From: Aliivibrio finisterrensis
Lineage (GTDB): Bacteria; Pseudomonadota; Gammaproteobacteria; Enterobacterales; Vibrionaceae
DNA: 64,000 nucleotides
NCBI RefSeq assembly: GCF_008933155.1
Contig: NZ_WBVP01000015.1
Coordinates: 1 to 64,000 of the forward strand
Direction of reading: 5' to 3'
A model generated the notes under the pieces. That model was not told the DNA's origin, searched no databases, and saw nothing but the letters and a program-made list of their open reading frames with translations. A program made the translations under genes and the position numbers. Shown piece after piece: positions 18,912 through 27,644 of this stretch (position 1 is the first letter of the stretch; every line of letters begins with the position of its first letter).

Positions 18912-19450
18912 GATTCCATTTCCTTTGAGTAAATAGGTGCATTTGGTAAAAACAACTCTGCAACCAACATTGGTTTTTCATTCATCCATAAACGAGAACG
19001 ACGAGCAAATAACTCCCCTTTATCCGTCATGACTTTTGCGACTTGTAGCTTGTCCCTATGGACACTCTTAGCGCTAAAGACCGTAATACCTAATGGTACA
19101 TGACCTTGACGTGTTAAGTCGTGTGGTTGGTCTTGAAGCGATGATAATGGGATTAACGTGCGACCATAAACCCAGGAAGTCTGATCGCCCTTTAAGATCA
19201 CCTTTCTTCGCAGACAAACCTCTTTGCTAAGAAGGTTAGTTTCTTCTTCGGTTAATGAACTCGGATTAATATGAGTATTATCTAAAACCGATACAGACAG
19301 CACTTGGCAATGCTGCTCTAAACGGCGAGATAATGAGTCCAGCCCAAGCAACCAATATTGCTGCCATTCGTTACGACACTTAAAGCTATCGGCTTCTTGC
19401 CACTGCACTTTTTTCAGTACAGAAGCACACCAAGAATTGATATCTAACAT
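18908..19450 (-). CDS. ubiC: chorismate pyruvate-lyase
   Basis: UbiC removes pyruvate from chorismate to give 4-hydroxybenzoate, which UbiA uses next. Family marks include the [21 protein letters not shown] segment with the substrate-binding Arg, and C-terminal [16 protein letters not shown] with the catalytic Glu. I start it at the ATG at 19450 (180 residues); a GTG seven codons upstream (19471) is an alternative. ubiC-ubiA order matches E. coli. Confidence 0.92.
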   Translation of the reverse strand: MLDINSWCASVLKKVQWQEADSFKCRNEWQQYWLLGLDSLSRRLEQHCQVLSVSVLDNTHINPSSLTEEETNLLSKEVCLRRKVILKGDQTSWVYGRTLIPLSSLQDQPHDLTRQGHVPLGITVFSAKSVHRDKLQVAKVMTDKGELFARRSRLWMNEKPMLVAELFLPNAPIYSKEMES

Positions 19451-19571
19451 ATTCTCTATAACATCTCTCACATATATCGATTATATTGAGAGATAACGGT
19501 TAATTTTTTCTCACAACTGCCGACTATTGTAACAAGTAATAAAATAAATTGACTGACGAATGGATTAGAAA

Positions 19572-19982
19572 ATGACAAAGAAATCATTATTTTCAGGGTT
19601 ACTGCTAATAATTAGCCAACTTTTTGCCCCTGCAGTTTTTGCAGAAGACGGTGTTGCCCCACAAATGGGCTACTTTACACTAGCACCAGACCTAACAACC
19701 AACTTTGTTACCCAAGGGAAAAGGCTCGGTTATATCCAGATCCGAGTTGATATCCTAGTGGCTGACAATCGAGATCTGCCTAACTTAGAGCATCACAATC
19801 CACAAATTAGAAATGCCTTAGTTGAGGTTCTAGGTCAACAACCAGAGCAACGAATTAAATCATTGGCTGGTAGGGAAGAAATTAGAAAAGAATGCTTAAC
19901 GGCAATCAATGAACTTTTACTGGCCGAGACAGGAAAAACGCTCGCGGTAGATTTACTGTTTACTAAATATATTTATCAGTAA
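19572..19982 (+). CDS. FliL-like periplasmic protein
   Basis: A 136-residue protein with a cleavable signal peptide (about 1-24, APAVFAED) rather than the uncleaved anchor of flagellar FliL. The rest fits the FliL domain: YFTLAPDLTTNFV at the start, a beta-rich core (YIQIRVDILV), then helices with PQIRNALVEVLGQQ and a C-terminal LLFTKYIYQ. FliL proteins bind the flagellar stator, but this gene is alone, outside any flagellar cluster, and divergent from ubiC. Function at the flagellum is inferred from the fold only. Confidence 0.8.
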   Translation: MTKKSLFSGLLLIISQLFAPAVFAEDGVAPQMGYFTLAPDLTTNFVTQGKRLGYIQIRVDILVADNRDLPNLEHHNPQIRNALVEVLGQQPEQRIKSLAGREEIRKECLTAINELLLAETGKTLAVDLLFTKYIYQ

Positions 19983-20015
19983 CAGCGATACTATCGTAAT
20001 ATTTATATCAAAATA

Positions 20016-20050
20016 AAAATGAGCAAGGCACCAAGTGTCTTGCTCATTTT
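20016..20050. terminator. bidirectional terminator between the FliL-like gene and glpG
   Basis: A 12-bp stem (AAAATGAGCAAG pairing with CTTGCTCATTTT) with T run after it, between convergent genes. Confidence 0.85.
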
Positions 20051-20070
20051 TTTATTCTCTTGATTTCTTT

Positions 20071-20904
20071 CTATGCGTTTTTCAGCTTACTGTCTATTGC
20101 CGCTATCACACAGCCAGTAACCAAGCCAGCAAGGTGCGCCGTATTCGCAATGGCCATAAAAGGTTGAGCATAACCTAGAATTATCCATGCCAACATAAAG
20201 CCAACAATCGGTTTAGAGACAGAAATCCCCCTCTCTGGAGCTAACCAACCAATAAACCAAGAATAGCCTAGCAATGCGTATACTACACCTGATAACCCAC
20301 CAAAGTTTGCCCCTTCTATCCAATACTGCCCTAATCCTGAAAATAAGGCGGAGAATAAAAACAGTTGAACTAACTTGGCTCGCCCCAAACGTAATTCAAT
20401 GTCTCCACCCAACTGCCACCACCACAGTAAATTAAAGATGATATGCATTGCAGAGAAATGCAGTAATGCATGAGAAAACCAGCGCCATACTTCCATGCTT
20501 TGCTCCTGACTTGCAGGAAAATGCAGCGCTTGAAAAATCGAATTATTCCAACCTAGCTGCTGCAGTGCAAAAATAACAATACAAACCGCCATGATGAATA
20601 AAGTAAAGAATCCCGCTTTTGCTTTAATCATCTTCATGAGATCTGGCGAACCATAAGCAAACTTTGCTGTTCGTGTATCAGCCATATCCCAAGAGGCAGA
20701 CTGATATTTCGTATTGTTAGGATCACTTAAAAAAGCCTGAAGTTCCGACTCAACTTCCAGTAGATAAGCATCATCAGATACCAGCCATAACGCAAACTGA
20801 CCATCTCCTTCTGGCATCATACGAATATCAATCTGCCTCGATGCCATATAATCAATAAACGCCTGCCCTGCTCTTGGATTGGATAATGCGATTAATCTCT
20901 GCAT
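20071..20904 (-). CDS. glpG: rhomboid intramembrane serine protease GlpG
   Basis: GlpG cleaves transmembrane substrates inside the inner membrane. The 277-residue protein has the cytoplasmic N-terminal domain (1-90) and six TM helices. The catalytic dyad is Ser205 in GGLSGVVYALLGY and His257 in ANTAHLAGLVTG; HIIFNLLWWWQLGG carries the oxyanion-site His and Asn. Length and layout match E. coli GlpG (276). It starts 6 bp after glpE on the same strand, the glpEG arrangement; glpR does not follow. Confidence 0.95.
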   Translation of the reverse strand: MQRLIALSNPRAGQAFIDYMASRQIDIRMMPEGDGQFALWLVSDDAYLLEVESELQAFLSDPNNTKYQSASWDMADTRTAKFAYGSPDLMKMIKAKAGFFTLFIMAVCIVIFALQQLGWNNSIFQALHFPASQEQSMEVWRWFSHALLHFSAMHIIFNLLWWWQLGGDIELRLGRAKLVQLFLFSALFSGLGQYWIEGANFGGLSGVVYALLGYSWFIGWLAPERGISVSKPIVGFMLAWIILGYAQPFMAIANTAHLAGLVTGCVIAAIDSKLKNA

Positions 20905-20910
20905 ATAATT

Positions 20911-21234
20911 TTATTTCTCCACAGGTAACCCTGCTTTATGCCAGCCTTCAAAACCACCATCAACACTATAAACCTCATCATAACCTTGGTTTAGTAAGTA
21001 TTGAGCAGCACCTTGACTGCTGTGTCCGTGATAACACATCACTAATACTGGTTGTTCAAAATCCACTGTATTCATTAACTCAACAATGGTGTCATTAGTT
21101 AAATGAAATGCGCCATCGACGTGCGATCGGGAAAAAGATTGAGGATCTCGAATATCGACGATCACCGCATTAAGATCTTTATTTTGTAGTTTATGTTGAG
21201 CATCGACTACTGAGATATGTTGAAACTGTTCCAT
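20911..21234 (-). CDS. glpE: thiosulfate sulfurtransferase GlpE
   Basis: A single-domain rhodanese of 107 residues that transfers sulfur from thiosulfate to cyanide or thioredoxin in vitro. The active-site loop [12 protein letters not shown] holds the catalytic Cys. The start is the ATG at 21234, matching the family's N-terminus ([10 protein letters not shown]. coli MDQFECINV); the longer GTG start at 21246 adds four residues not seen in the family. Upstream lies the DnaA-box-rich spacer. Confidence 0.93.
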   Translation of the reverse strand: MEQFQHISVVDAQHKLQNKDLNAVIVDIRDPQSFSRSHVDGAFHLTNDTIVELMNTVDFEQPVLVMCYHGHSSQGAAQYLLNQGYDEVYSVDGGFEGWHKAGLPVEK

Positions 21235-21318
21235 TTTGACTTCCACTCTCTATTTTTTCTTTATTGTACCTCTGATTAACCACAAGAAAAACACAGAGTA
21301 CGTAAGGATAAAAACAAC

Positions 21319-21559
21319 TTATACACAAATTTATTATCCACATATTTTTATGACCAAACAAAAGCCGCTCACTTTTTAACCACCTGTGGAAAACCTTGTG
21401 GATTGCGTTGATAAAGTGGTTTAAATAAAATAGATCCACTACATGTAGTAAGGATCCTTTTTAATGTGTGGATAGTAGTTCTTATCTTAATCCTTTATTT
21501 TATCTCGCTTTCTAAACCATATAGCAAGATCTAAACAGCTAACTCCCTACTTATACACA
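21319..21559. promoter_or_regulatory. cluster of DnaA-box-like 9-mers between glpE and rpoH
   Basis: Within 241 bp there are TTATACACA (21319-21327), perfect TTATCCACA (21334-21342), TTTTCCACA in reverse (21385-21393), CAATCCACA in reverse (21397-21405, weaker), CTATCCACA in reverse (21467-21475) and TTATACACA again (21551-21559). The stretch is AT-rich, has no gene (21248-21619), and also holds a palindrome, ACTACATGTAGT at 21439-21450, with GATC sites on both sides. Orientation is mixed. This is not next to dnaA or dnaN, so it is not oriC. It could titrate or reset DnaA. Confidence 0.6.
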
Positions 21560-21619
21560 AGATAAATAATCAACTTAAACTATAAAAACAGCTCAAACTC
21601 ACAGAGATTAAAAACAAAA

Positions 21620-21647
21620 AAGGCTGATCCCCAAAGAGATCAGCCTT
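21620..21647 (-). terminator. terminator after rpoH
   Basis: A perfect 10-bp stem (AAGGCTGATC pairing with GATCAGCCTT, 8-base loop) followed by a T run on the minus strand, 30 bp after the rpoH stop. Confidence 0.85.
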
Positions 21648-21676
21648 CTATTTGATTCTTATTCTGTGCTTATTAA

Positions 21677-22537
21677 CTAAAGAACATCACCAACCGCGTC
21701 TTTTAATTTTTTCATCGCATTTTTTTCAAGTTGACGGATACGTTCAGCAGAAACTTGGTAAGTATCAGCCAACTCTTGTAATGTCACTTTCTCATCAGCT
21801 AACCAACGAGATTGCACGATATGTTGACTGCGATCGTCTAATGTTGCAATGGCATTTGCTAAACGATTATTAGTGTAATCTTCCCAATTATCTTCTTCTA
21901 AAGAATAAGCCACGTCAGATTGTTTATCTTCTAAGTAATAAACAGGTGCCGTGAAAGCCATATCACGGTCATCATCTTCTGCTGGTGCCTCAAACGTTGA
22001 ATCTTGCGCTGCAAGTCGAGACTCCATTTCTCTCACTTCAGAAGGAGATACTCCAAGATCTTTTGCAACCGCTTCAACTTCACCGTTATTAAACCAGCCA
22101 AGGCGTTTTTTATTCTTTCTTAAGTTAAAAAACAGTTTACGCTGCGCTTTAGTCGTTGCTACTTTCACAATACGCCAGTTTCTTAGTACGTATTCATGAA
22201 TTTCAGCTTTAATCCAATGCACAGCAAAGGAAACCAAACGAACACCCACTTCAGGGTTGAAACGTTTTACGGCTTTCATAAGACCGACATTACCTTCTTG
22301 GATAAGATCCGCTAAAGGCAAGCCATAACCAGAATAACCACGAGCAACATGCACGACGAAACGAAGATGAGATAAAATTAGCTCTTTCGCGGCTTCTATT
22401 TCTTCTTTGTAGTGTAAACGCTCGGCCAGTTCACGCTCTTCTGTCACTGTTAGCATCGGATAACTATTAACAGAACGCAGATAGCTATCAATGCTATCTT
22501 GTGAAACGGCTGCCATTGAATACATCTCTTTCGACAT
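21677..22537 (-). CDS. rpoH: heat-shock sigma factor sigma-32
   Basis: RpoH directs RNA polymerase to heat-shock promoters. The 286-residue protein has region 1.2/2 ([23 protein letters not shown], core binding and melting), the RpoH box ([15 protein letters not shown], residues about 132-146), and region 4.2 ([21 protein letters not shown], -35 recognition). It follows the ftsYEX operon on the same strand, after a terminator, as in E. coli. A perfect DnaA box lies 90 bp upstream; DnaA control of rpoH is known in E. coli. Confidence 0.97.
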   Translation of the reverse strand: MSKEMYSMAAVSQDSIDSYLRSVNSYPMLTVTEERELAERLHYKEEIEAAKELILSHLRFVVHVARGYSGYGLPLADLIQEGNVGLMKAVKRFNPEVGVRLVSFAVHWIKAEIHEYVLRNWRIVKVATTKAQRKLFFNLRKNKKRLGWFNNGEVEAVAKDLGVSPSEVREMESRLAAQDSTFEAPAEDDDRDMAFTAPVYYLEDKQSDVAYSLEEDNWEDYTNNRLANAIATLDDRSQHIVQSRWLADEKVTLQELADTYQVSAERIRQLEKNAMKKLKDAVGDVL

Positions 22538-22626
22538 TCAAATCCCCATTTATTTCTTGGTATTACTTAACTTAGCCTTGCAATAATGTACTTAAAATAA
22601 ACAGACTGCAAGTGAAAGGCGGAGAA

Positions 22627-22635
22627 TTATCCACA
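22627..22635. promoter_or_regulatory. perfect DnaA box upstream of rpoH
   Basis: TTATCCACA lies 90 bp before the rpoH start in the 227-bp ftsX-rpoH spacer. DnaA has been shown to bind and repress rpoH promoters in E. coli, so a conserved role is plausible. Confidence 0.5.
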
Positions 22636-22681
22636 CTTTATGGACTCACGTCTGTTAACTAAGTTCACTTTTTAACAAAAA

Positions 22682-22710
22682 AAACCGCTAATTCAAAGAA
22701 TTAACGGTTT
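22682..22710 (-). terminator. terminator of the ftsYEX operon
   Basis: AAACCGCTAATTC pairs with GAATTAACGGTTT with one internal mismatch, and a run of eight T follows on the minus strand. It is about 55 bp after the ftsX stop. Confidence 0.75.
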
Positions 22711-22764
22711 CATAAGATCGTGGTCAGATAAATGGCCGTTCTAGTCTATTTGTACATATAAACG

Positions 22765-23721
22765 CTATACCGGCTCAATTTCTTTTAAATGACGCAAGAC
22801 TGAAATACGCGCAGCAAATAAACCTAAAAAAGACGATAACATCAGTAATAACAAACTTTCATCCCATGTTAGCCCTACTAGTCTAAATACACTTTCATAT
22901 AATACCGCGACATTATCTACAGCCCCATTCAGCGTAACGGTAATGATGGCAGTAAATAGCCAAGCAATAACTCCACCCAATAATCCAAACCACATCCCCG
23001 TATATAAATATGGACGTAAAATAAAGGTATTGGTAGCACCAACCAATTTCATTACTTGGATTTCATCTTTCTGCTCTAGCACATTAAAACGAAGCGTATT
23101 ACCCACAATCAAGAAAACAGCAACAAACATAAGGATAGCGAGTGTTGTTGCAACAACTACAGCGACATGCTTAATCGCCTCTAATCGAACTAGCCAATCA
23201 TCATCTAAGCGTACTTCATTCACGTACGACTGTTGCTTAAGACGATTCACCAATTGATGTACTTTATTCTTATCTTGCCAATCACTCTGAGGAGAGACAA
23301 TTAACACTGCAGGAAGTGGATTACTATCAAGTAAAGTAAGTGCTTGCTCAAAACCAGATTGCTCACTGAGCTCTTTTAATCCCTCTTGTGGAGAGATGTA
23401 GCTAACCGCCTCAACTTCTTTCCAGCCTTCAAGCTCACTTTTTAAATCTTGAACTTTTGACTCAGCAACTTCTTGTTGTAGATACAAACTGACTTGTGAA
23501 GGCGCTTGCCATTTAGAAGCGACTATTGTTAAGTTTTTACCGACTAAATACATGCTGGATGGTAACGTCAATGACATTGCTATCACAGCAAGCGTTAATA
23601 AATTACCTAAAGGACGACGTAATAACTCTTGAAAAGAGAGTTTAGCCTGTTTTTTATGTGTTGCCCAAAAACCATCGCTTGATGCCCCTTGAGTATTTTT
23701 TACTTTGCTACGCTTAGTCAT
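22765..23721 (-). CDS. ftsX: cell division ABC-transporter-like permease FtsX
   Basis: FtsX pairs with FtsE at the division ring and activates periplasmic amidases through EnvC. The 318-residue protein has a cytoplasmic N-terminus, TM1 (about 46-68), a large periplasmic loop, and three C-terminal TM helices within the FtsX/MacB domain. The start is the ATG at 23721, which overlaps the end of ftsE by 8 bp (ATGACTAA); the longer frame to 23799 runs back inside ftsE and is not real. Confidence 0.94.
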   Translation of the reverse strand: MTKRSKVKNTQGASSDGFWATHKKQAKLSFQELLRRPLGNLLTLAVIAMSLTLPSSMYLVGKNLTIVASKWQAPSQVSLYLQQEVAESKVQDLKSELEGWKEVEAVSYISPQEGLKELSEQSGFEQALTLLDSNPLPAVLIVSPQSDWQDKNKVHQLVNRLKQQSYVNEVRLDDDWLVRLEAIKHVAVVVATTLAILMFVAVFLIVGNTLRFNVLEQKDEIQVMKLVGATNTFILRPYLYTGMWFGLLGGVIAWLFTAIITVTLNGAVDNVAVLYESVFRLVGLTWDESLLLLMLSSFLGLFAARISVLRHLKEIEPV

Positions 23722-24382
23722 GATCTGCAACCTCACGCAAACACCCTTGGTGTAAATCGAAACGACGATATTTATTACCACCAATAAGAGATAAATCATG
23801 AGATGCCATTAATACGCTGACACCAACACGATTAAACTCAGCAAACAAGTTAAATACTTGACGAGACAACTGAGGATCTAAATTACCTGTTGGCTCATCG
23901 GCCAAAAGTAGCATTGGTTTATTTACCACGGCTCTAGCGATACCTACGCGTTGCTGCTCACCACCCGATAATTGCATCGGGTAACTTTTGGCTTTATCTA
24001 ACAGGCCTGTTTTATCCAACGCCGCAGAAACTCGGCGTTTAATGTCATTTTCACGCACTGACTCCACGCGCATTGGTAATGCTACGTTGTCAAAGATCGT
24101 TCTATTCATCAATAATTTATGGTCTTGGAATACAATACCAATATTACGACGTAAAAAGGGAATGTCTTGATTTGAAATTTTAGTAATGTCATGACCATTA
24201 AATAAAATTTTGCCATCACTTGGACGCTCAATAGCACAGATCAATTTCAGCAAGGTACTTTTACCCGCACCAGAATGACCACTTAAAAAAGCCATTTCAC
24301 CTCGATTAAGATGAAAGTTTACTTTTTGTAATGCTGGACGACCGCCACGGTAGGCTTTCGACACTTGCTGAAATCGAATCAC
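23714..24382 (-). CDS. ftsE: cell division ATP-binding protein FtsE
   Basis: A 222-residue ABC ATPase. Walker A is GHSGAGKST (about 35-43), the signature is LSGGEQQR, Walker B is LLLADEPTGNLD and the switch His is in MASHDL. It forms a complex with FtsX to drive cell-wall hydrolysis at the septum. It lies 3 bp from ftsY, in the ftsYEX operon. Confidence 0.97.
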   Translation of the reverse strand: MIRFQQVSKAYRGGRPALQKVNFHLNRGEMAFLSGHSGAGKSTLLKLICAIERPSDGKILFNGHDITKISNQDIPFLRRNIGIVFQDHKLLMNRTIFDNVALPMRVESVRENDIKRRVSAALDKTGLLDKAKSYPMQLSGGEQQRVGIARAVVNKPMLLLADEPTGNLDPQLSRQVFNLFAEFNRVGVSVLMASHDLSLIGGNKYRRFDLHQGCLREVADHD

Positions 24383-24385
24383 GCG

Positions 24386-25654
24386 TTATTCCTCACGACT
24401 AAATAATGCATCAATAAAATCTTGCGCCACAAATGGACGTAAATCATCAATTCCTTCCCCAACACCGATATAACGAATTGGGATTTGAAATTGGTCGGCA
24501 ATAGAGAAGATAACCCCACCTTTTGCTGTGCCATCTAATTTCGTCAATGTAATCCCCGTTACTGGAGCAACATCGCTGAATAGTTTTGCTTGGCTAATGG
24601 CATTTTGCCCAGTACCGGCATCAAGCGTTAACATCACTTCATGTGGTGCCGTTGGGTCTATCTTCTGCATTACTCTCACAATTTTACGCAATTCTTCCAT
24701 TAAATTGCTCTTATTTTGGAGACGACCTGCAGTATCAGCAATCACCACATCCACCTTACGTGCTTTTGCAGCTTCAATCGCATCATAAATCACTGACGCA
24801 CTATCCGCTCCAGTGTGTTGTGCGATTACAGGCACATCGTTACGTTGGCCCCATACTTGAAGTTGTTCAACCGCCGCAGCACGGAACGTATCACCAGCGG
24901 CTAAAATCACTGACTTACCTTCACTTTGGAACTGTTTTGCTAACTTACCAATGGTCGTTGTTTTACCAACACCATTGACACCCACCATTAAAATAACGTG
25001 TGGCATATTTTTCTCATTAATTTCTAACGGTTGTTCCACTTTCGCTAGAATTTCTGACATTTCTTCTTTTAATAAGCCATATAGCGCTTCACCATCTTTC
25101 AGGTCTCGCTTACTGGCTTTCTCAGTTAAACTGTCAATGATCTTAACTGTTGTATCCATTCCTACATCAGCAATCAGTAGCTGTTCTTCTAACTCTTCAA
25201 ACAGCTCTTCATCTATTTTTTTACCGCTGAATAACCCAAAGAAACCCGCACCAATATTCTCTTTTGTACGTTGTAAGCTACGCTTTAAACGAGCAAAGAA
25301 ACTTTCTGTTGGTTTTTCTTGAACTTCTTCCACGGTCACTTCAACTGCAGGCTCTGGATTTACCAGCTCCATTTCTGTAATTAATGACTCTGTTGCACTC
25401 TTTTCGCTTTCTTCAACTGAAGCTTTATTTTCTTCTTTATTTTCTTCAACTGAAAGCGCTTCAGTCTCTTTAGACTGTTCAAGTTGTGCGTCTTCCACTA
25501 CACTCTCAACAATACTGTCTTCTTGAGACGGTGTTTGAGATAAAGTATCAGTGCCTTCTTCTGCTGATTGTTGTTCTACTGTTGGTTGTTCGGCTTTTTC
25601 TTCATCACCAAAACCTAACCAAGACAATAATCCGCGTTTCTTTTTGCCTGTCAT
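24386..25654 (-). CDS. ftsY: signal recognition particle receptor FtsY
   Basis: FtsY docks SRP-ribosome complexes at the membrane. The 422-residue protein has a long acidic Glu/Ser-rich A domain (about 20-120), then the NG GTPase domain with GVNGVGKTT (G1), DTFRAAAVEQL, DTAGR (G3), TKLDGTAKGG (G4/G5). An Ala/Phe-rich amphipathic helix before the N domain (about 132-150) is the membrane-binding element. The rsmD gene is divergent. Confidence 0.97.
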   Translation of the reverse strand: MTGKKKRGLLSWLGFGDEEKAEQPTVEQQSAEEGTDTLSQTPSQEDSIVESVVEDAQLEQSKETEALSVEENKEENKASVEESEKSATESLITEMELVNPEPAVEVTVEEVQEKPTESFFARLKRSLQRTKENIGAGFFGLFSGKKIDEELFEELEEQLLIADVGMDTTVKIIDSLTEKASKRDLKDGEALYGLLKEEMSEILAKVEQPLEINEKNMPHVILMVGVNGVGKTTTIGKLAKQFQSEGKSVILAAGDTFRAAAVEQLQVWGQRNDVPVIAQHTGADSASVIYDAIEAAKARKVDVVIADTAGRLQNKSNLMEELRKIVRVMQKIDPTAPHEVMLTLDAGTGQNAISQAKLFSDVAPVTGITLTKLDGTAKGGVIFSIADQFQIPIRYIGVGEGIDDLRPFVAQDFIDALFSREE

Positions 25655-25724
25655 TGGGAAATCCTAGAATTAAATTGGTACAATTTTCTCGTATACTATC
25701 ACTTTCTGAGCGGTCACAATATCT

Positions 25725-26327
25725 ATGCTTAAACGTAAACAACACTCATCTCGCACTTCTGGCACAAATGGTCGCTCTGGAAGCATTCGTATTATCAGCG
25801 GACGCTGGCGTGGACGCAAACTTCCTGTGCATGATGCTGAAGGATTAAGACCAACAACAGACCGAATAAAAGAGACGGTTTTTAATTGGTTAGCGCCAGA
25901 TATTCCTCGCGCTCGTTGTTTAGACCTATTTTCTGGCAGTGGCGGTTTAGGCTTTGAAGCGGCTTCTCGTGGTGCAGAAGCTGTCGTCATGCTTGAACTA
26001 AATAAACAAGCTTACTCCCAATTAAAACAAAACGCAGAAAGTTTAAAAGCCGATAATATCGAGATTCATCATACCGATGCTCTCACTTTTTTAGATAAAA
26101 CGGCAACCCCCTTTGATGTGGTTTTTATCGATCCTCCTTTTAGAAAAGATTTATTAGAAACAACGTTAACAAAATTAGAAAATAATGGATGGTTAGCGAA
26201 AAATGCCATGATATATATTGAAGCAGAAAAAGAACTCAGTGCCTTGCCGGTTCCTGCTCATTGGCATTTGCATCGTGATAAAACCGCAGGGCAAGTTACC
26301 TTTAAATTGTATGAGAGAGAAGAATAG
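25725..26327 (+). CDS. rsmD: 16S rRNA (guanine-966-N2)-methyltransferase
   Basis: RsmD methylates G966 of 16S rRNA in the 30S subunit. The 200-residue protein shows the N-terminal IRIISGRWRGRKL, SAM motif I CLDLFSGSGGLGFEAASRGA and the catalytic FIDPPF (DPPF) motif, all standard for the family. It is divergent from ftsY as in E. coli, and its stop is directly followed by the ATG of the DUF1145 gene. Confidence 0.95.
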   Translation: MLKRKQHSSRTSGTNGRSGSIRIISGRWRGRKLPVHDAEGLRPTTDRIKETVFNWLAPDIPRARCLDLFSGSGGLGFEAASRGAEAVVMLELNKQAYSQLKQNAESLKADNIEIHHTDALTFLDKTATPFDVVFIDPPFRKDLLETTLTKLENNGWLAKNAMIYIEAEKELSALPVPAHWHLHRDKTAGQVTFKLYEREE

Positions 26328-26600
26328 ATGAAAGGATTGATCATTCTAGCCAAAATCGCTATTGGGTTTGTTTGGCTAATGCTATTACTTAACTTATTTA
26401 TGCCCTTTCCAGGAACTGGGGCGATTGCGCTTTATATTCTGACTGCATTTTTATTTATGATGCACGGATTACAAATGCTAATTTTCATTGGCGCATTTGG
26501 GGATAAAATATCAATGAGTCGATGGGAGAAGTGGTCCATTCTTATCTTTGGTGTTTTTGCCTTACTGGATATCAGAAAAAAACACATGATGGATAAATAA
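26328..26600 (+). CDS. yhhL: YhhL family membrane protein (DUF1145)
   Basis: A 90-residue inner-membrane protein with three hydrophobic segments (about 5-24, 28-50 and 65-80). It contains a PFPG motif in the first loop. It starts one base after the rsmD stop, the same order as rsmD-yhhL in E. coli. The function is unknown. Confidence 0.85.
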   Translation: MKGLIILAKIAIGFVWLMLLLNLFMPFPGTGAIALYILTAFLFMMHGLQMLIFIGAFGDKISMSRWEKWSILIFGVFALLDIRKKHMMDK

Positions 26601-26613
26601 TTTATCATTCATT

Positions 26614-26636
26614 AAAGGAGCACATGTTGCTCCTTT
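26614..26636 (+). terminator. terminator after the rsmD-yhhL operon
   Basis: A 9-bp stem (AAAGGAGCA pairing with TGCTCCTTT) with a 5-base loop and a T run. Confidence 0.8.
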
Positions 26637-26732
26637 TTTACGCATTAATGTCACGCTTCTCCCCCATCTCAAATAAATATATATGTTATGATCTTATCCT
26701 ACTTTTTATGATTTAAATTTTGGTACTCATTT

Positions 26733-27326
26733 ATGGAAACTCTTTCCGCAGCCGTCATGCTTTTTCTGATCATGGATCCAATGGGTAACTTACCTGTCTT
26801 TACCTCTATTCTTAAACACGTAGAAAAGAAAAGAAGACGTATTATTTTAATTCGAGAGCTTCTTATTGCTCTCGCCATCATGATGTCTTTTCTCTACATG
26901 GGAGAGCAGATCTTAAATTTTCTAAGCTTAAAAAAAGAAGCAGTATCTATCTCTGGAGCGATTATTTTATTCCTAATCGGTTTAAAAATGATCTTTCCAC
27001 CAGAGGGAGGGTTAGGCGCTAGCTTAGGGGCGGGGGATGAACCACTAATTGTGCCATTAGCCATTCCTATGATTGCAGGACCATCAATTCTAGCCACATT
27101 ATTATTACTAGCTCATCAAGAACCTGATCGTATGCTTGATTGGAGCCTGGCATTATTAGGCGCTTGGTCCTTAACTACCGTTATTTTAATGTTCTCAGAG
27201 CTATTCCAACGTATCGTTGGCGAAAAAGGCCTAGCTGCCATTGAAAGACTAATGGGAATGCTATTACTGATGATTTCAGTACAAATGTTCTTAGATGGCA
27301 TTACAAGCTATTTTACTCACATCTAG
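26733..27326 (+). CDS. yhgN: MarC family integral membrane protein, YhgN type
   Basis: A 197-residue protein with six predicted TM helices. Family marks are FLIMDPMGNLPVF near the N-terminus and PLAIPMIAGPSILATLLLL (about 108-126), which are the two conserved Pro/Gly loops of MarC proteins. Earlier links to antibiotic resistance were not upheld, and the transported substrate, if any, is unknown. It has its own terminator. Confidence 0.9.
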   Translation: METLSAAVMLFLIMDPMGNLPVFTSILKHVEKKRRRIILIRELLIALAIMMSFLYMGEQILNFLSLKKEAVSISGAIILFLIGLKMIFPPEGGLGASLGAGDEPLIVPLAIPMIAGPSILATLLLLAHQEPDRMLDWSLALLGAWSLTTVILMFSELFQRIVGEKGLAAIERLMGMLLLMISVQMFLDGITSYFTHI

Positions 27327-27344
27327 AGATGCTATTTACTTATA

Positions 27345-27374
27345 AAAAAGGTCGCATTTATATGCGACCTTTTT
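27345..27374. terminator. bidirectional terminator between yhgN and yecH
   Basis: A 12-bp stem (AAAAGGTCGCAT pairing with ATGCGACCTTTT), 4-base loop, with A and T flanks between convergent genes. Confidence 0.85.
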
Positions 27375-27401
27375 GTTTTCATGTACTAAAGCTTGTTGCC
27401 T

Positions 27402-27644
27402 TTAGTGATGACAAATACGTTCACGATTCACCGTTAACCCAGACTCCAACTCTACAACTTTCTTTTTAGATAAAAGAAAATCAAGCAACTCAGTTAATGT
27501 TAGTCCTTGCTGACTGCACGTATGAAAACATACCTCACCACCAAACTCACTTTCAATCATCCCCTCTAACTGCAAACGAGAAAGCGGTTTTTCCGCACTC
27601 AATAAGAGGTTTAGTACTGTATGACCGTGAATATCTTGTTTCAT
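27402..27644 (-). CDS. yecH: YecH family putative metal-binding protein (DUF2492)
   Basis: An 80-residue cytoplasmic protein. Conserved candidate metal ligands are IHGHTVLN (residues 5-12), CFHTCSQQGLT (about 39-49) and the terminal ICHH; the same pattern is found in E. coli YecH. The role is unknown. The gene is single and convergent with yhgN. Confidence 0.85.
   Translation of the reverse strand: MKQDIHGHTVLNLLLSAEKPLSRLQLEGMIESEFGGEVCFHTCSQQGLTLTELLDFLLSKKKVVELESGLTVNRERICHH

Noticed and set aside
23722-23799. Longer FtsX N-terminus
   Set aside because: The extension runs inside ftsE; the ATG at 23721 gives the family-like start and an 8-bp overlap.
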